NCBI GenBank assembly: GCA_018806915.1
Contig: JAGKQI010000049.1
Location: 620,001-684,000 of the forward strand
Length of the DNA: 64,000 nt
Origin: Phytophthora colocasiae
Lineage: Eukaryota > Oomycota > Peronosporomycetes > Peronosporales > Peronosporaceae
Reading direction: 5' to 3'
Both the position numbers and the translations under genes were made by a program. The notes below the pieces were generated by a model. It saw only the letters and a list, made by a program, of their open reading frames with translations. It was not told the origin of the DNA and did no database searches. Position 1 is the first letter of the stretch, and the number at the start of each line of letters is the position of its first letter. Below are positions 9,095 through 18,411 of this stretch, piece by piece.

Positions 9095-12000
9095 ATGACT
9101 ACTTTTGCCCAAGAATCGACCATACCTTCTGGAAACTCAGGGAACAAGCTACCTGAGATCGCCGACGACGCCGACCCGACACCAGATGACTCAGTGTCGT
9201 TCAGGTTGAAGGATGGCGAGTGTTATGGCTGGTGGGAAGATAACTACCCTGATCGGTCAAAGAGGGATGTGGTGATGGTGTATGGCGCTGTGAATGACCA
9301 TCGGACCAAGATTCTCTTGGATACTGGTGCGACCATAAATATTCTGAGTTACGACTTTGCGCGTAAGCTCGGGCTCAGACTTAAGTCGCACAAGCAGACC
9401 AAGGTGTCAGGAATGGGTGGTGTCCCAACATATATTGGTGCCAGCGCTGAGATCAAATTGACGCTTGGGCCAAGAGTGGTATATATTGTGGATGTTTGGG
9501 TCGCGAATATCGGTGAAGGAATTGACGTGCTTCTGGGAATGGGTTTTATGTTTGCTGCTGGAGTGAGAATTAGTGCTCGTGAAGGTCTGGTGTCGTTACC
9601 AGACGAGGTAGTGGTGATGATGTGTAATTGGGAACCTGGTGATCACATTGGTCGTAACAGGTCGGTTAGACCCAGCGAGGCTGTCCTTCTGAGTCCGGGC
9701 GAGGAGTTCATTGTCCGAATTGACTATGGGCCAACGAACCCCCAAAGGGAAGTCGTGTGGGCCGGACGCGGTGACCGCTGGGTTACCCAGCTGATCTATG
9801 CGGCCCGATCTTGGCCTGTGGCCGTTCGCGTAGTAAACATCTCCGATAAAAACACGTGGGTCAATGAACTCTCTGATGTCGCGAGGATCGTGGAATATGG
9901 TTTCTTCCCAAGGCATGGACGTTTCGTGCGTCCAGGTTCCGCTGCCTATCGTGACTGGGAGGTTCTGATTCTGGAAAGCACCCCGTCACCAGAGACTAAG
10001 AAACGTATGAAGAGAGAGGCGGAGTTGGAGGCTTTGATGCCACAGCCCCCGTGTGTAGATCGCCCGGACTACCCATGGCCGACTGAAATATTGCAACGTC
10101 CAAGGTTTGACAACGCTCGAGTGCAGTTCGTGAAACCAGAGTCACCACCGACTGTGAAACGAGTACGTTTCGCCCTGGATGCATTCACCCAGACAGAGGA
10201 TGGTTGCTCCGGCGAGTCAACGGGAAGTGCGGACATTAGTACAGATACCAGAGACTTGGAAACATCCTCTGAAAGTACTCCACATACAGACCCTGGTGAC
10301 TCGTCCGTTGTTATTGCCGGTGACGTCCTTGACTCAAAGCCTGAGTGTCTATTAGGTGACTCTCAGACCCCTGAGTTACCCGCGGACGATTTCGACCTAA
10401 TGGATGAATCCTGGGATATTCCCATTCAGGGGATGCCTGGAACGCCTGTGGAAAAATTACGAGTGGAATATGAGCGGTGCATGAAGGTTTCGAATGAAGA
10501 ATTAGACTTGGAGCCAGGTGTGTATATGCGAGAAGGCACGGAACTCCTCGCTCAATTACGTGACCAACTGGTCATGTTGCCTGAGCTGGAAGAGTTGACA
10601 CCAGAGTGTGATATCGACAGCGCTGACGTTGGAGAACCAGGAAAGACGACTCCAGAAATGGAGAAGAAACTGCGTGATATTCTGAGGTACCACAGGAAAA
10701 TATTCCTGGGAGATGGTAATGCAGCACCCGCACCGGCAAGGGGCGTGGTCTGTGATCTGGATGTGGGAGATGCCAAACCGGTAGCTCAACGTCCGAGATC
10801 CGTCGCTCCTCATCTCATGCTGAAGGTATACGAGCTTTTAAAGAAACTCCTGGAAACTGGTTTGATCGAGTACTCCAACTCCCCGTGGGCATCTCCTATT
10901 GTGATCGTTCTCAAGAAGAATGGTGTTGACATACGGATGTGCATCGACTATCGCATCGTGAATGGCTTCATTCAACTGTCACGTTACCCTCTACCTCTTA
11001 TTGACGATCTCTTAATTGGTTTTGAGGCTGCCATGTGGTTCATGAGCCTGGATATGGCTAGTGGTTTCTGGGCGATCAGGATGACGGAGCGCGCACGACT
11101 GATATCAGCTTTCATTTGCCCGTTTGGACATTTTCAGTGGGTAAGGATGCCGTTTGGTCTGAAGAACGCCCCTCTTGTGTATCAGGCTATGTTAGACAAT
11201 TGCCTGTGGGGATTCGTGAGACTGTCACCAGAGGAAGAAGCTGAAGTTGATGCGGAGGTTCTGGAATTCCTGCAACTCCAGCCTCAGGACTCTAAAAAGC
11301 ATTTTTCAGACTCTGAGAACCATACTCCGATTTCAGAGATGCCAACACTCACAAGTCAGATGACCGTCTTTCAGAGGAATATTCCCGTCCCCACATGCAT
11401 GGGCCCAGTCCTGGGGAGGAGTTCATACATCGACGACATCGCACATGGAGCACCGACTTGGGACCAATTATGTGACGACTTGAACACCCTGCTTTTCAGA
11501 CTTCGCTATTGGAATATTTCTGTGAGTTTGCCCAAGAGCGAGTTCGGGAAGTTGTCGATACCGTACCTATCCCACGAAATCAGTGCCGAAGGTCTGAGGG
11601 CAACACCTAAGATTGTCAAAGGAGTTGAAGAACTGCCATTTCCGTCCACGTTGAAGGGAGTTCAGAGTTTCATGGGAAGCCTCAACTATTACAACAAGTT
11701 TATTGAGGATTTACCGGTGATTGCTGCTACCCTCTATGAGCTGACGGACGAGCAGATCCGTGCTGGACGAGACCTGACTCGTGCGAAAGAGGCATTCGAG
11801 ATTCTGAAACGCAAGATAGTTTCTACCCCACTACTCCGACATCCAGACCGAACCAGACCGTTCGTTGTCATTCCGCATGCGAACCCTTGGGCTGCTTCAG
11901 CAGTCTTGGGACAGGAATATGAGGGAATAATACACCCGGTCCGGTTCACGGGTCGTGTCCTGAACGACGCCGAACTCAGGTATCATATCGCTGAGAAGGA

Positions 12001-14680
12001 AGTGATTGCGATCCTCAGAGTTTTGGAAAACTTCAGAGCTCTGGTGGAATCAAGTCCGGTGATTGTGGTCTATACCAGATACTCTGTCCTGAAATGGTTG
12101 CTGACATCGAACTCCACCGACGGCAGAAACGTCAAGTGGGGTATGAAGTTGTCGCAGTGGAACCTGGAGATCCGCCGGGTACAGCGTGACGAAGATGGAC
12201 TCCCAGCTATACTCGGTGCGGGCATTACCCCCAGAGAGCATCTGGACGAGGTCTCTGAAAATCTGATCCCAGTTAATGGGCGAGTCAAGCCGCCAGTTCC
12301 TATCAGTGTAGAAATGCTGGAAGCAGATTATCAGGGCTATGTTCTGAGTTTTGATGGTGCCGCAAAGACGTCTACCCGTCTGGGAAGCTGTGGGTGTATA
12401 CTCTGGGAACTCCCGGGGTGGAGCGTTCTGGAAGCCCGAGGGTTTCCTCTGACGGATGTCACGGTGAATGACTCGGAATACTGTGGCCTGAATTATGGTC
12501 TGAAGATGGCACTCGACCACGGAATACAGGAGTTGGTGGTTGTGGGAGATTCGCGCATCGCGATACAACAGGCTCAGGGGCTAATCAACTGCAATCAGCC
12601 TAACTTGCAACGGAGGTTGGCCGAATTTGAGTCTCTGAAAACCAAGTTTCGGACTCTGAAGTTGGTGCATGTGAAGCGCGAGTTTAACCAAGCGGCAGAT
12701 TACCTGACCTCGAAGACTTTGACCCTTGGGGAAGCTTGGCGAGTACAAGATGAGGATGAACTTATGCACTTGCGACTGGTATCCAAGGTTCATGAGAGAC
12801 TGATGAAGCCTTGCTCGGCCCCGGACCTGGAAGCTCAAGAGTCAAAAATATCAGACTCTGAAGAACGTAATGCGTCACCAGAGTCAGAGAATGCTCCTGG
12901 TCCGGAATCCGCACCCCTGCCTCGATCGGCCAGAGTGTTGATTGCTGTAACCCGTGCCCAAGCTCCGCCAGTCGCTAACCTGCCTGAGGGCGATGGCGAA
13001 CGAGAACCTATGGGGCCTTTGGAGTTCCAGGCAGAACGTTGGCGACGGATCAAGGCGCATCAGAGTCAGGACCCGTACTTGGTTGAACTCATGAAGTTTC
13101 TGAAAGGTGACGTGGGAGATTTACCACGACCCCGAGTCAGGAAGCTTGCCAGAGTTGCGGAGGACTTCGTTCTGGATTCTAGAGATGTACTATATCGCCT
13201 GAGTCGCGCTACTCGAGAGCGACCCCGGGACAATGTTGATGAACTCAGACTGGTGGTTCCCAGAGACTTGTATCCAGACCTGTTACACTATGCTCATGAA
13301 GACTACCAAGGTGGACATCAAGGAATCAGGAGAACCTTTGAGAAGTTGAGTTCGGAGTTTTATTGGTTGGGTATGTATGCCGATGTGGAGAGATTTGTAA
13401 AGGAATGCGTAGACTGTGCCAGTGGCAAGGGGCGACCCCCAAATCCTGGACCGTCCCCTGGAAATATTGAGCCCAGCCGGCCATTTGAAGTGGTGTCTAT
13501 GGATTTTGTGACACACATGCCGAAATCCGCACGAGGAAACACATTTCTCTTGCTGTTCCAGGATATGTTTTCGGGATACGTAATGTGCAAGCCAATGAGT
13601 GTCACCACTGCTCAGGATGTAGCAGAGGCTTATGAGGAACGCGTTTTCAGAAACTTTGGTGCTAGCTCTCTGATTCGTCATGATCAAGATCCTCGTTTTA
13701 TGAGTGAGGTGTTCAAGTGTTTCAGGGAACTTTTGGGTAGCAGACAACGCGCTACTCTAGGATACCGGCCTCAAGCCAACGGCCAGCAGGAGAGATCAGT
13801 ACAGACTGTGGTGCGCGCGATTAAGGCATATATCTCTGAAGCTGATCAAAGTGACTGGGATGATCACGCCGAACGTCTGATGTTTGCCCTGAACACGTCA
13901 TTCGATGCCACCCGTCTGGAGACGCCTTTCTACCTGGTACATGGTTGGGATGCTCGTGGGACGGTGTCCGCTATGCTTGGACCCAAGCCATCAACGACTC
14001 AGGAGCGAACTGCGTACGAATGGAGACGGAAGATGCAACGAGACTACAGCTATGCTCTGGCATGTGCTGAAGATCTCCAGAAGAAGGCAAAGCGTGACCG
14101 GTCTGAAGAACAGACCAGAAAATGGAACGAGTTGTCAGAGCGTCTGAAGTCAGGTTTCGCCATAGGCGACGCTGTATGGCTCTACATCCCTAAGGTACAA
14201 ACGGGATTGAGCAGGAAACTAGCACACATGTGGCACGGACCCTTCAGGATCGAGGAGATGCTGGACGATTTCAGAGTACGACTCAAGGTTGAAGATACCG
14301 GCTATCGCGTGAACCCCTGGATCCATGTGAGCCGTCTGAAGCCAAGGGCTCTGTTCCCCAGACGACCCACGATGGAACTCCAGATTCCAGACGATGACGA
14401 TTTCGACGCCGCCCTGTTACCCGAAGATAGTTGGGAACCTGATACTGAAAACGGCGAGTATGAAGTGGAGAAGATTCTGGATACCCGTTGGAACAAGCGT
14501 ACCAGGACGTCCAGACGACTACGCGAATATTTGATTAAGTGGAAAGGTTACGATGAAACTGAGTGGTTGCCGTTATCGAAGTTGAACTGTGGAGCATTAC
14601 TTTACGAATTCAACCAGAGTGCACGAGCACGAGCCCGTTTTCAGGCGATGCAGGCTGGAGACGATCACCCCAGAGTCTAA
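9095..14680 (+). CDS. pol: Element I pol: protease, RT, RNase H, second RNase H, integrase, chromodomain
   Basis: The frame is open from about 9032 with the first ATG at 9095 (MTTFAQES), giving about 1,861 aa. The aspartic protease has LLDTGATINILS near 9315. RT has CIDYRIVNGF (about 10940), SLDMASGFWAI, MPFGLKNAP and the catalytic YIDD at 11426-11437, with a long linker between the last two. A Ty3-type RNase H covers about 11780-12110. A second RNase H (about 12330-12715) shows LSFDGAAK, NDSEYCGL, VVGDSRI and VKREFNQAADYL, supplying the D-E-D-D pattern. The integrase has an HHCC finger (about 13292-13420) and D-D-E at MDFVTH, RHDQDPRF and NGQQERS. The C-terminus (EYEVEKILDTR ... YLIKWKGYDETEWLPL, 14456-14580) is a classical chromodomain, presumably guiding integration to marked chromatin. 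No frame break was seen. Confidence 0.92.
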   Translation: MTTFAQESTIPSGNSGNKLPEIADDADPTPDDSVSFRLKDGECYGWWEDNYPDRSKRDVVMVYGAVNDHRTKILLDTGATINILSYDFARKLGLRLKSHKQTKVSGMGGVPTYIGASAEIKLTLGPRVVYIVDVWVANIGEGIDVLLGMGFMFAAGVRISAREGLVSLPDEVVVMMCNWEPGDHIGRNRSVRPSEAVLLSPGEEFIVRIDYGPTNPQREVVWAGRGDRWVTQLIYAARSWPVAVRVVNISDKNTWVNELSDVARIVEYGFFPRHGRFVRPGSAAYRDWEVLILESTPSPETKKRMKREAELEALMPQPPCVDRPDYPWPTEILQRPRFDNARVQFVKPESPPTVKRVRFALDAFTQTEDGCSGESTGSADISTDTRDLETSSESTPHTDPGDSSVVIAGDVLDSKPECLLGDSQTPELPADDFDLMDESWDIPIQGMPGTPVEKLRVEYERCMKVSNEELDLEPGVYMREGTELLAQLRDQLVMLPELEELTPECDIDSADVGEPGKTTPEMEKKLRDILRYHRKIFLGDGNAAPAPARGVVCDLDVGDAKPVAQRPRSVAPHLMLKVYELLKKLLETGLIEYSNSPWASPIVIVLKKNGVDIRMCIDYRIVNGFIQLSRYPLPLIDDLLIGFEAAMWFMSLDMASGFWAIRMTERARLISAFICPFGHFQWVRMPFGLKNAPLVYQAMLDNCLWGFVRLSPEEEAEVDAEVLEFLQLQPQDSKKHFSDSENHTPISEMPTLTSQMTVFQRNIPVPTCMGPVLGRSSYIDDIAHGAPTWDQLCDDLNTLLFRLRYWNISVSLPKSEFGKLSIPYLSHEISAEGLRATPKIVKGVEELPFPSTLKGVQSFMGSLNYYNKFIEDLPVIAATLYELTDEQIRAGRDLTRAKEAFEILKRKIVSTPLLRHPDRTRPFVVIPHANPWAASAVLGQEYEGIIHPVRFTGRVLNDAELRYHIAEKEVIAILRVLENFRALVESSPVIVVYTRYSVLKWLLTSNSTDGRNVKWGMKLSQWNLEIRRVQRDEDGLPAILGAGITPREHLDEVSENLIPVNGRVKPPVPISVEMLEADYQGYVLSFDGAAKTSTRLGSCGCILWELPGWSVLEARGFPLTDVTVNDSEYCGLNYGLKMALDHGIQELVVVGDSRIAIQQAQGLINCNQPNLQRRLAEFESLKTKFRTLKLVHVKREFNQAADYLTSKTLTLGEAWRVQDEDELMHLRLVSKVHERLMKPCSAPDLEAQESKISDSEERNASPESENAPGPESAPLPRSARVLIAVTRAQAPPVANLPEGDGEREPMGPLEFQAERWRRIKAHQSQDPYLVELMKFLKGDVGDLPRPRVRKLARVAEDFVLDSRDVLYRLSRATRERPRDNVDELRLVVPRDLYPDLLHYAHEDYQGGHQGIRRTFEKLSSEFYWLGMYADVERFVKECVDCASGKGRPPNPGPSPGNIEPSRPFEVVSMDFVTHMPKSARGNTFLLLFQDMFSGYVMCKPMSVTTAQDVAEAYEERVFRNFGASSLIRHDQDPRFMSEVFKCFRELLGSRQRATLGYRPQANGQQERSVQTVVRAIKAYISEADQSDWDDHAERLMFALNTSFDATRLETPFYLVHGWDARGTVSAMLGPKPSTTQERTAYEWRRKMQRDYSYALACAEDLQKKAKRDRSEEQTRKWNELSERLKSGFAIGDAVWLYIPKVQTGLSRKLAHMWHGPFRIEEMLDDFRVRLKVEDTGYRVNPWIHVSRLKPRALFPRRPTMELQIPDDDDFDAALLPEDSWEPDTENGEYEVEKILDTRWNKRTRTSRRLREYLIKWKGYDETEWLPLSKLNCGALLYEFNQSARARARFQAMQAGDDHPRV

Positions 14681-15065
14681 TAACTCTGAAAACACATCTG
14701 GAAGTATGATATCTGAAGGATTTCGGACATTGACTTTTAGAGTGTGGCAGTCTGAGTGCGTGTTTTCAGAGACCTATTTCTGAAATCCGTGCGTTTGGAT
14801 ATGTGATCGACCACGTTACCGCTTGTATAAAACGACTGTGTGAATGTGAATATGGAAGTGAGTTTGTGGAGAATTAAGTACTGGAGGATACAAAGTTATG
14901 AATGATGAGATGATGAGGAGGAGTGTGATTATGTGGAGTGATATTGAAAGATTAAGGGATTAGGGAGCTACACTGAGGCCGGGGATTTACGTCACAAATG
15001 CAGACAACTATTTGGCTTCTCGAAGATGCAGCTTTCCCGTGGGCACCATGGTGGACACCTGAGCT
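14681..15065. other. Spacer between pol and the antisense ORF in element I
   Basis: This noncoding stretch separates the convergent pol and antisense ORFs. It contains several CTCTGAAAACAC/TCTGAAGG-type motifs like those in the LTRs and a purine-rich run near 14910-14930. No ORF was supported. Confidence 0.5.
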
Positions 15066-18000
15066 TCAGTAGTGAAGGGAGATCGGGTTCTCGGAACGCT
15101 CCGCAGGTGTCAATTGATCCTTCTTGATGTCAGCAGGGACATACTGGAGCCACTCTTCGTCCGCATTCACCGTGGCCCATTGCATCCGAGCAGGCTCAAT
15201 AGCGTCCAAGTCACCCAGTTGCGTCTCCAGACTCAGACACTTGGGACCCCCTAGCTCTGCGACTCTGGGATCTTGCCAGATCCAAGGGCAGGACTTGTCT
15301 GGGACAACCCAGATGCCAGGCTCTGACAGCAGCGACTCTGGGAAATCTTTGTGCCCCAGGACCTTTCGGATGAGGGCGTTGTGCTGACGAATCATGGCAG
15401 CTCGACGCATGGACCGGTACTTGTGAAGCTCCGCAGACTTTTCGTCAGCCTCGACATCCATGGTCACCCAATGCGTACGCTCCCAGAAGGCTTGAGCATG
15501 CTTCTTCATGCTGCGCACGATGTCTTCCACGTCAGCCAACACCATGGGCCCCAGTTCTTCTCGCTTGTGGAAGTAAAACTCTGAGAACCGGTTGTCGAAC
15601 ATGACCTTCCAAGGGGCACGCTTCTTGCGGAGGACTGCACAGTACCGCTCAGAGTCCCAGCGCTTCTTGAGGATGGCACATGAGTGCTTGTGCACCTCGT
15701 AGTCTGGAAAACCCAATGTCTGGCCAGTGGTGGTCTTAGTAGAGCTCACTCGTTGTACCCTGATACCATAGTACAACCAGGAGGACGCTTCACAGTCTGG
15801 TGTTTCCACCACCTGGAGCTCCTTGACCGTCAGGGAGTTATAGGACTTAGACACCAGACTACGTGCCTTCCCAGAAGAACTCTTGGACTTCGATCCACTT
15901 CCACTGGTGGACTTCGGGCGAGACTTCGGACTGGTGTGGGCCTTTACGGATGCAAGGCTCCTTTTGGACTTCTTGGTAGGGATGATAGGCCCATCATCAG
16001 AGTCCGAGTCGTCATCAGAGTCCCGGGGACGCTTGGAGCCAGGACGCGGGTGGTCATCAGACTTCTTGCTCCCAGACTTCTTGCTTCCAGACTTCTTGGC
16101 CTGAGACTTCTTGTCTTCAGACTTGTCGCTCCCGGAATCGCTGTCGTCAGACGCACCATCATCCGAGCTCTCGTCGTCGTCTTCGTCTTCAGACTCGATC
16201 ACACCAGAATCTTTGTAGTCCGGGTCGTCCTTGGGGTTGTCAGCGGTGGACTCGACATCACTTTCTGGATAATTTACGTGACCATCCAGATCACCCCAGG
16301 CTGCAGGCTCGGTACCAGCTGAGATGTGACGGTCCACCACCTCGTCGGCCATCTGGTAATACACTTCAGGGACGTACTTGGCCCAGAAAGTAGAATCCAG
16401 ACGACGAGAGAATACCAGGCTCACCAACATCTGAATGAGAGCCGGACTGCTAAAGAGACTGTGGGCCGCTTTGTCCGACGCCAGCCATTCCATGGCTTTA
16501 TCATACTTGACCCCAGATAGCAGGGCTTGGCGGAGGTCGGGTCGAACTTCCTTCCAGACCACGTCACCAGGGAGCCTCTTGTGGACCTCAGACTTTGCCA
16601 CCTTAGAATCTGCATTCGCCGGAAGCGCCGATTCTTCGACGGGCTTGTGTCCGGACGGGCGACGCTGCAAACTCTTGGAGTCCCACTTGAGCGGTCGCTT
16701 TGAAGGTGATTTCAGAGTCTGGGGCTTCGGCGGATAGGACAGGTACTGTGGACTCTCGCTCTTGGACTCTGAAGTTTCAGCACTTGGACGAGTAAGATCC
16801 AGAACTCTGGAAGTCTTCGCGGTCTCCTCAGCAGCCTGACGAGCTCGTTCTTCAGAAAGCCGTTTCTTGAAGTCAGGAACGGGTTTCTTTCGCGCGTCCA
16901 AGGCTGTCACGTTGATGATAGTCGTCCAGTTATCAGGGACGATGGTGTCCTCTTGGTATGACACCAGAAGGTCATGGAGCCGATCCCAATTACCAGAGAT
17001 CTCGGAATTCTCTTGTAGGAACTCTGAGAACCCCCACGGATCTGTGGGCTTGACCTCAGGACGCGACTTCAGAATCAAAATCTGTGCTTGAAGATCAGCG
17101 ACTTGGGACTTCAGAACTGCCTTGTCCGACTTCAGAGCTTCCACCTGGTCCTGGTAGTGAGCTTTGAGATCCTGAATCTCCAAAGTCATGCGCTCTTCTA
17201 CCGCACCGGCGTCTTGCTGAGCATACTTAAGCTCGTGTTTCCAGTACTGACAGTGCAGTACCCACTCACGCTTGATTTCTTCGCATTCAGAGCGCGCTGC
17301 TGCAGCATCAATCAAGGCGACACCGTTCTGAGAACCAACGCGTTCCCGAAGGCGACGGTGAGCAGCAGCCATGAGTTTCAAGCATCCAGCCGTCCGAAAG
17401 ACCTTCTCGGCAAGGCGGGTGGGGGAGACGTGAGAAACCAAAGACCCCAGTTCCCGGCGAACATCCACAGACGACGTCAAAGCATCCAGAGTACGCACGT
17501 CTGGAGTCTGGGCGCACGGAGACACAACTTCGGCGGGGTCGAAGCTTGGAATCACTCGCTCCAGCTCCCGGAGGTCTTCATCAGTAAGTGCCTCGTAACC
17601 CACGAGCACACAGGGACCACCATACGCGTTCGCTATGTGACGCCCTCTTCTGAAATCTTCAGCCCGTGCAGGAGTGCTCACCAAAAAGGCACGTCCCTCT
17701 GGTTTGACGATGGGAGCAATATAATTCTGGGGAACATCAGAGTCCCCCAACGCCGTGACTTGGTCTCCTGTAGACGTCACCAGACCCTGACGAAACAGCC
17801 GATCGACCTCTTCTGTGGACAAAAGCCGTGGAGCACCAAAGGCTCGGGGCCTGAAGACACCAGGAGTTCCCTCCGAGAATTCAGAGTGAGACTCCCCACG
17901 TGAAGCCACCGTTGGCGAGAGATCACCAGCACCGGCCGAGTTCACGTCATCACCAGGGAGGTCATTAATCGGACCATCGACCTGTGAGTCGGTAGGTTTG

Positions 18001-18170
18001 GATGCATGGGCTGGAGCGCTAGGGCTGCCACCTGGTGATGTGGCTGAACCAACATCTCCACCCTGCGATGTACCGGCAGTTGCCGAAGCAGGACAAGTGC
18101 CTGTGGCGTCGCCTGCCACCCCACTCGCTGGGGCATTTGAGCTCAGAGAAGCGTTCGTTTCCTCAGTCAT
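15066..18170 (-). CDS. Antisense ORF of element I, unknown function
   Basis: The minus-strand frame is open from 18395 to a stop at 15066. I prefer the ATG at 18168-18170 (MTEETNASLSS), giving about 1,034 aa, because the upstream part overlaps likely 3' noncoding sequence. The N-terminal ~330 residues are Ser/Pro/Gly-rich. A coiled coil lies near 17050-17200 (QDQVEALKSDKAVLKSQV). A strongly acidic then Lys/Ser-rich block (about 15860-16220, including KKSGSKKSGSKKSDDHPRPG) resembles a chromatin- or nucleic-acid-binding tail with nuclear signals. The last ~260 residues look globular and Trp-rich. There is no match I recognise to Gag, Env or a host family. An uninterrupted frame of this length, with amino-acid biases of its own, argues for a real protein. 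It would need an antisense promoter near the 3' LTR. Confidence 0.75.
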   Translation of the reverse strand: MTEETNASLSSNAPASGVAGDATGTCPASATAGTSQGGDVGSATSPGGSPSAPAHASKPTDSQVDGPINDLPGDDVNSAGAGDLSPTVASRGESHSEFSEGTPGVFRPRAFGAPRLLSTEEVDRLFRQGLVTSTGDQVTALGDSDVPQNYIAPIVKPEGRAFLVSTPARAEDFRRGRHIANAYGGPCVLVGYEALTDEDLRELERVIPSFDPAEVVSPCAQTPDVRTLDALTSSVDVRRELGSLVSHVSPTRLAEKVFRTAGCLKLMAAAHRRLRERVGSQNGVALIDAAAARSECEEIKREWVLHCQYWKHELKYAQQDAGAVEERMTLEIQDLKAHYQDQVEALKSDKAVLKSQVADLQAQILILKSRPEVKPTDPWGFSEFLQENSEISGNWDRLHDLLVSYQEDTIVPDNWTTIINVTALDARKKPVPDFKKRLSEERARQAAEETAKTSRVLDLTRPSAETSESKSESPQYLSYPPKPQTLKSPSKRPLKWDSKSLQRRPSGHKPVEESALPANADSKVAKSEVHKRLPGDVVWKEVRPDLRQALLSGVKYDKAMEWLASDKAAHSLFSSPALIQMLVSLVFSRRLDSTFWAKYVPEVYYQMADEVVDRHISAGTEPAAWGDLDGHVNYPESDVESTADNPKDDPDYKDSGVIESEDEDDDESSDDGASDDSDSGSDKSEDKKSQAKKSGSKKSGSKKSDDHPRPGSKRPRDSDDDSDSDDGPIIPTKKSKRSLASVKAHTSPKSRPKSTSGSGSKSKSSSGKARSLVSKSYNSLTVKELQVVETPDCEASSWLYYGIRVQRVSSTKTTTGQTLGFPDYEVHKHSCAILKKRWDSERYCAVLRKKRAPWKVMFDNRFSEFYFHKREELGPMVLADVEDIVRSMKKHAQAFWERTHWVTMDVEADEKSAELHKYRSMRRAAMIRQHNALIRKVLGHKDFPESLLSEPGIWVVPDKSCPWIWQDPRVAELGGPKCLSLETQLGDLDAIEPARMQWATVNADEEWLQYVPADIKKDQLTPAERSENPISLHY

Positions 18171-18397
18171 GAGCGAAAGGACGGAGTTTTGAAAATGATC
18201 GCCTGTTTGGCAAGCCAAATTCAAGTTTCTGAGTCTGAGAGAATCAGATTGTGCGACGGGACACCAGAGACTCTGAAAACCAGGTAACTGACAAAGAGTT
18301 GCAGCTACGCTACGCTCTGAAAACCGTCTATCAGAATGTTTGATAGGCCTGGCCATGATACACAGCTTGGAGAAAGTTCCGCACTGATGGATCATGA

Positions 18398-18411
18398 CCA
18401 GGAGGGGCGGT
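18398..18411 (+). promoter_or_regulatory. Purine-rich tract before the 3' LTR of element I
   Basis: CCAGGAGGGGCGGT abuts the 3' LTR start and is the expected position for the plus-strand primer. It is interrupted by pyrimidines, so it is an imperfect polypurine tract. Confidence 0.55.

Noticed and set aside
15684..16322. Plus-strand open frame of 212 codons within element I
   Set aside because: It is the complement of the low-complexity acidic and Lys-rich part of the antisense ORF. It is Arg/Leu/Val-biased with no domain, so a shadow frame.
17088..17903. Plus-strand open frame of 271 codons
   Set aside because: Shadow of the antisense ORF. The opposite strand has coherent coiled-coil sequence, this one does not.
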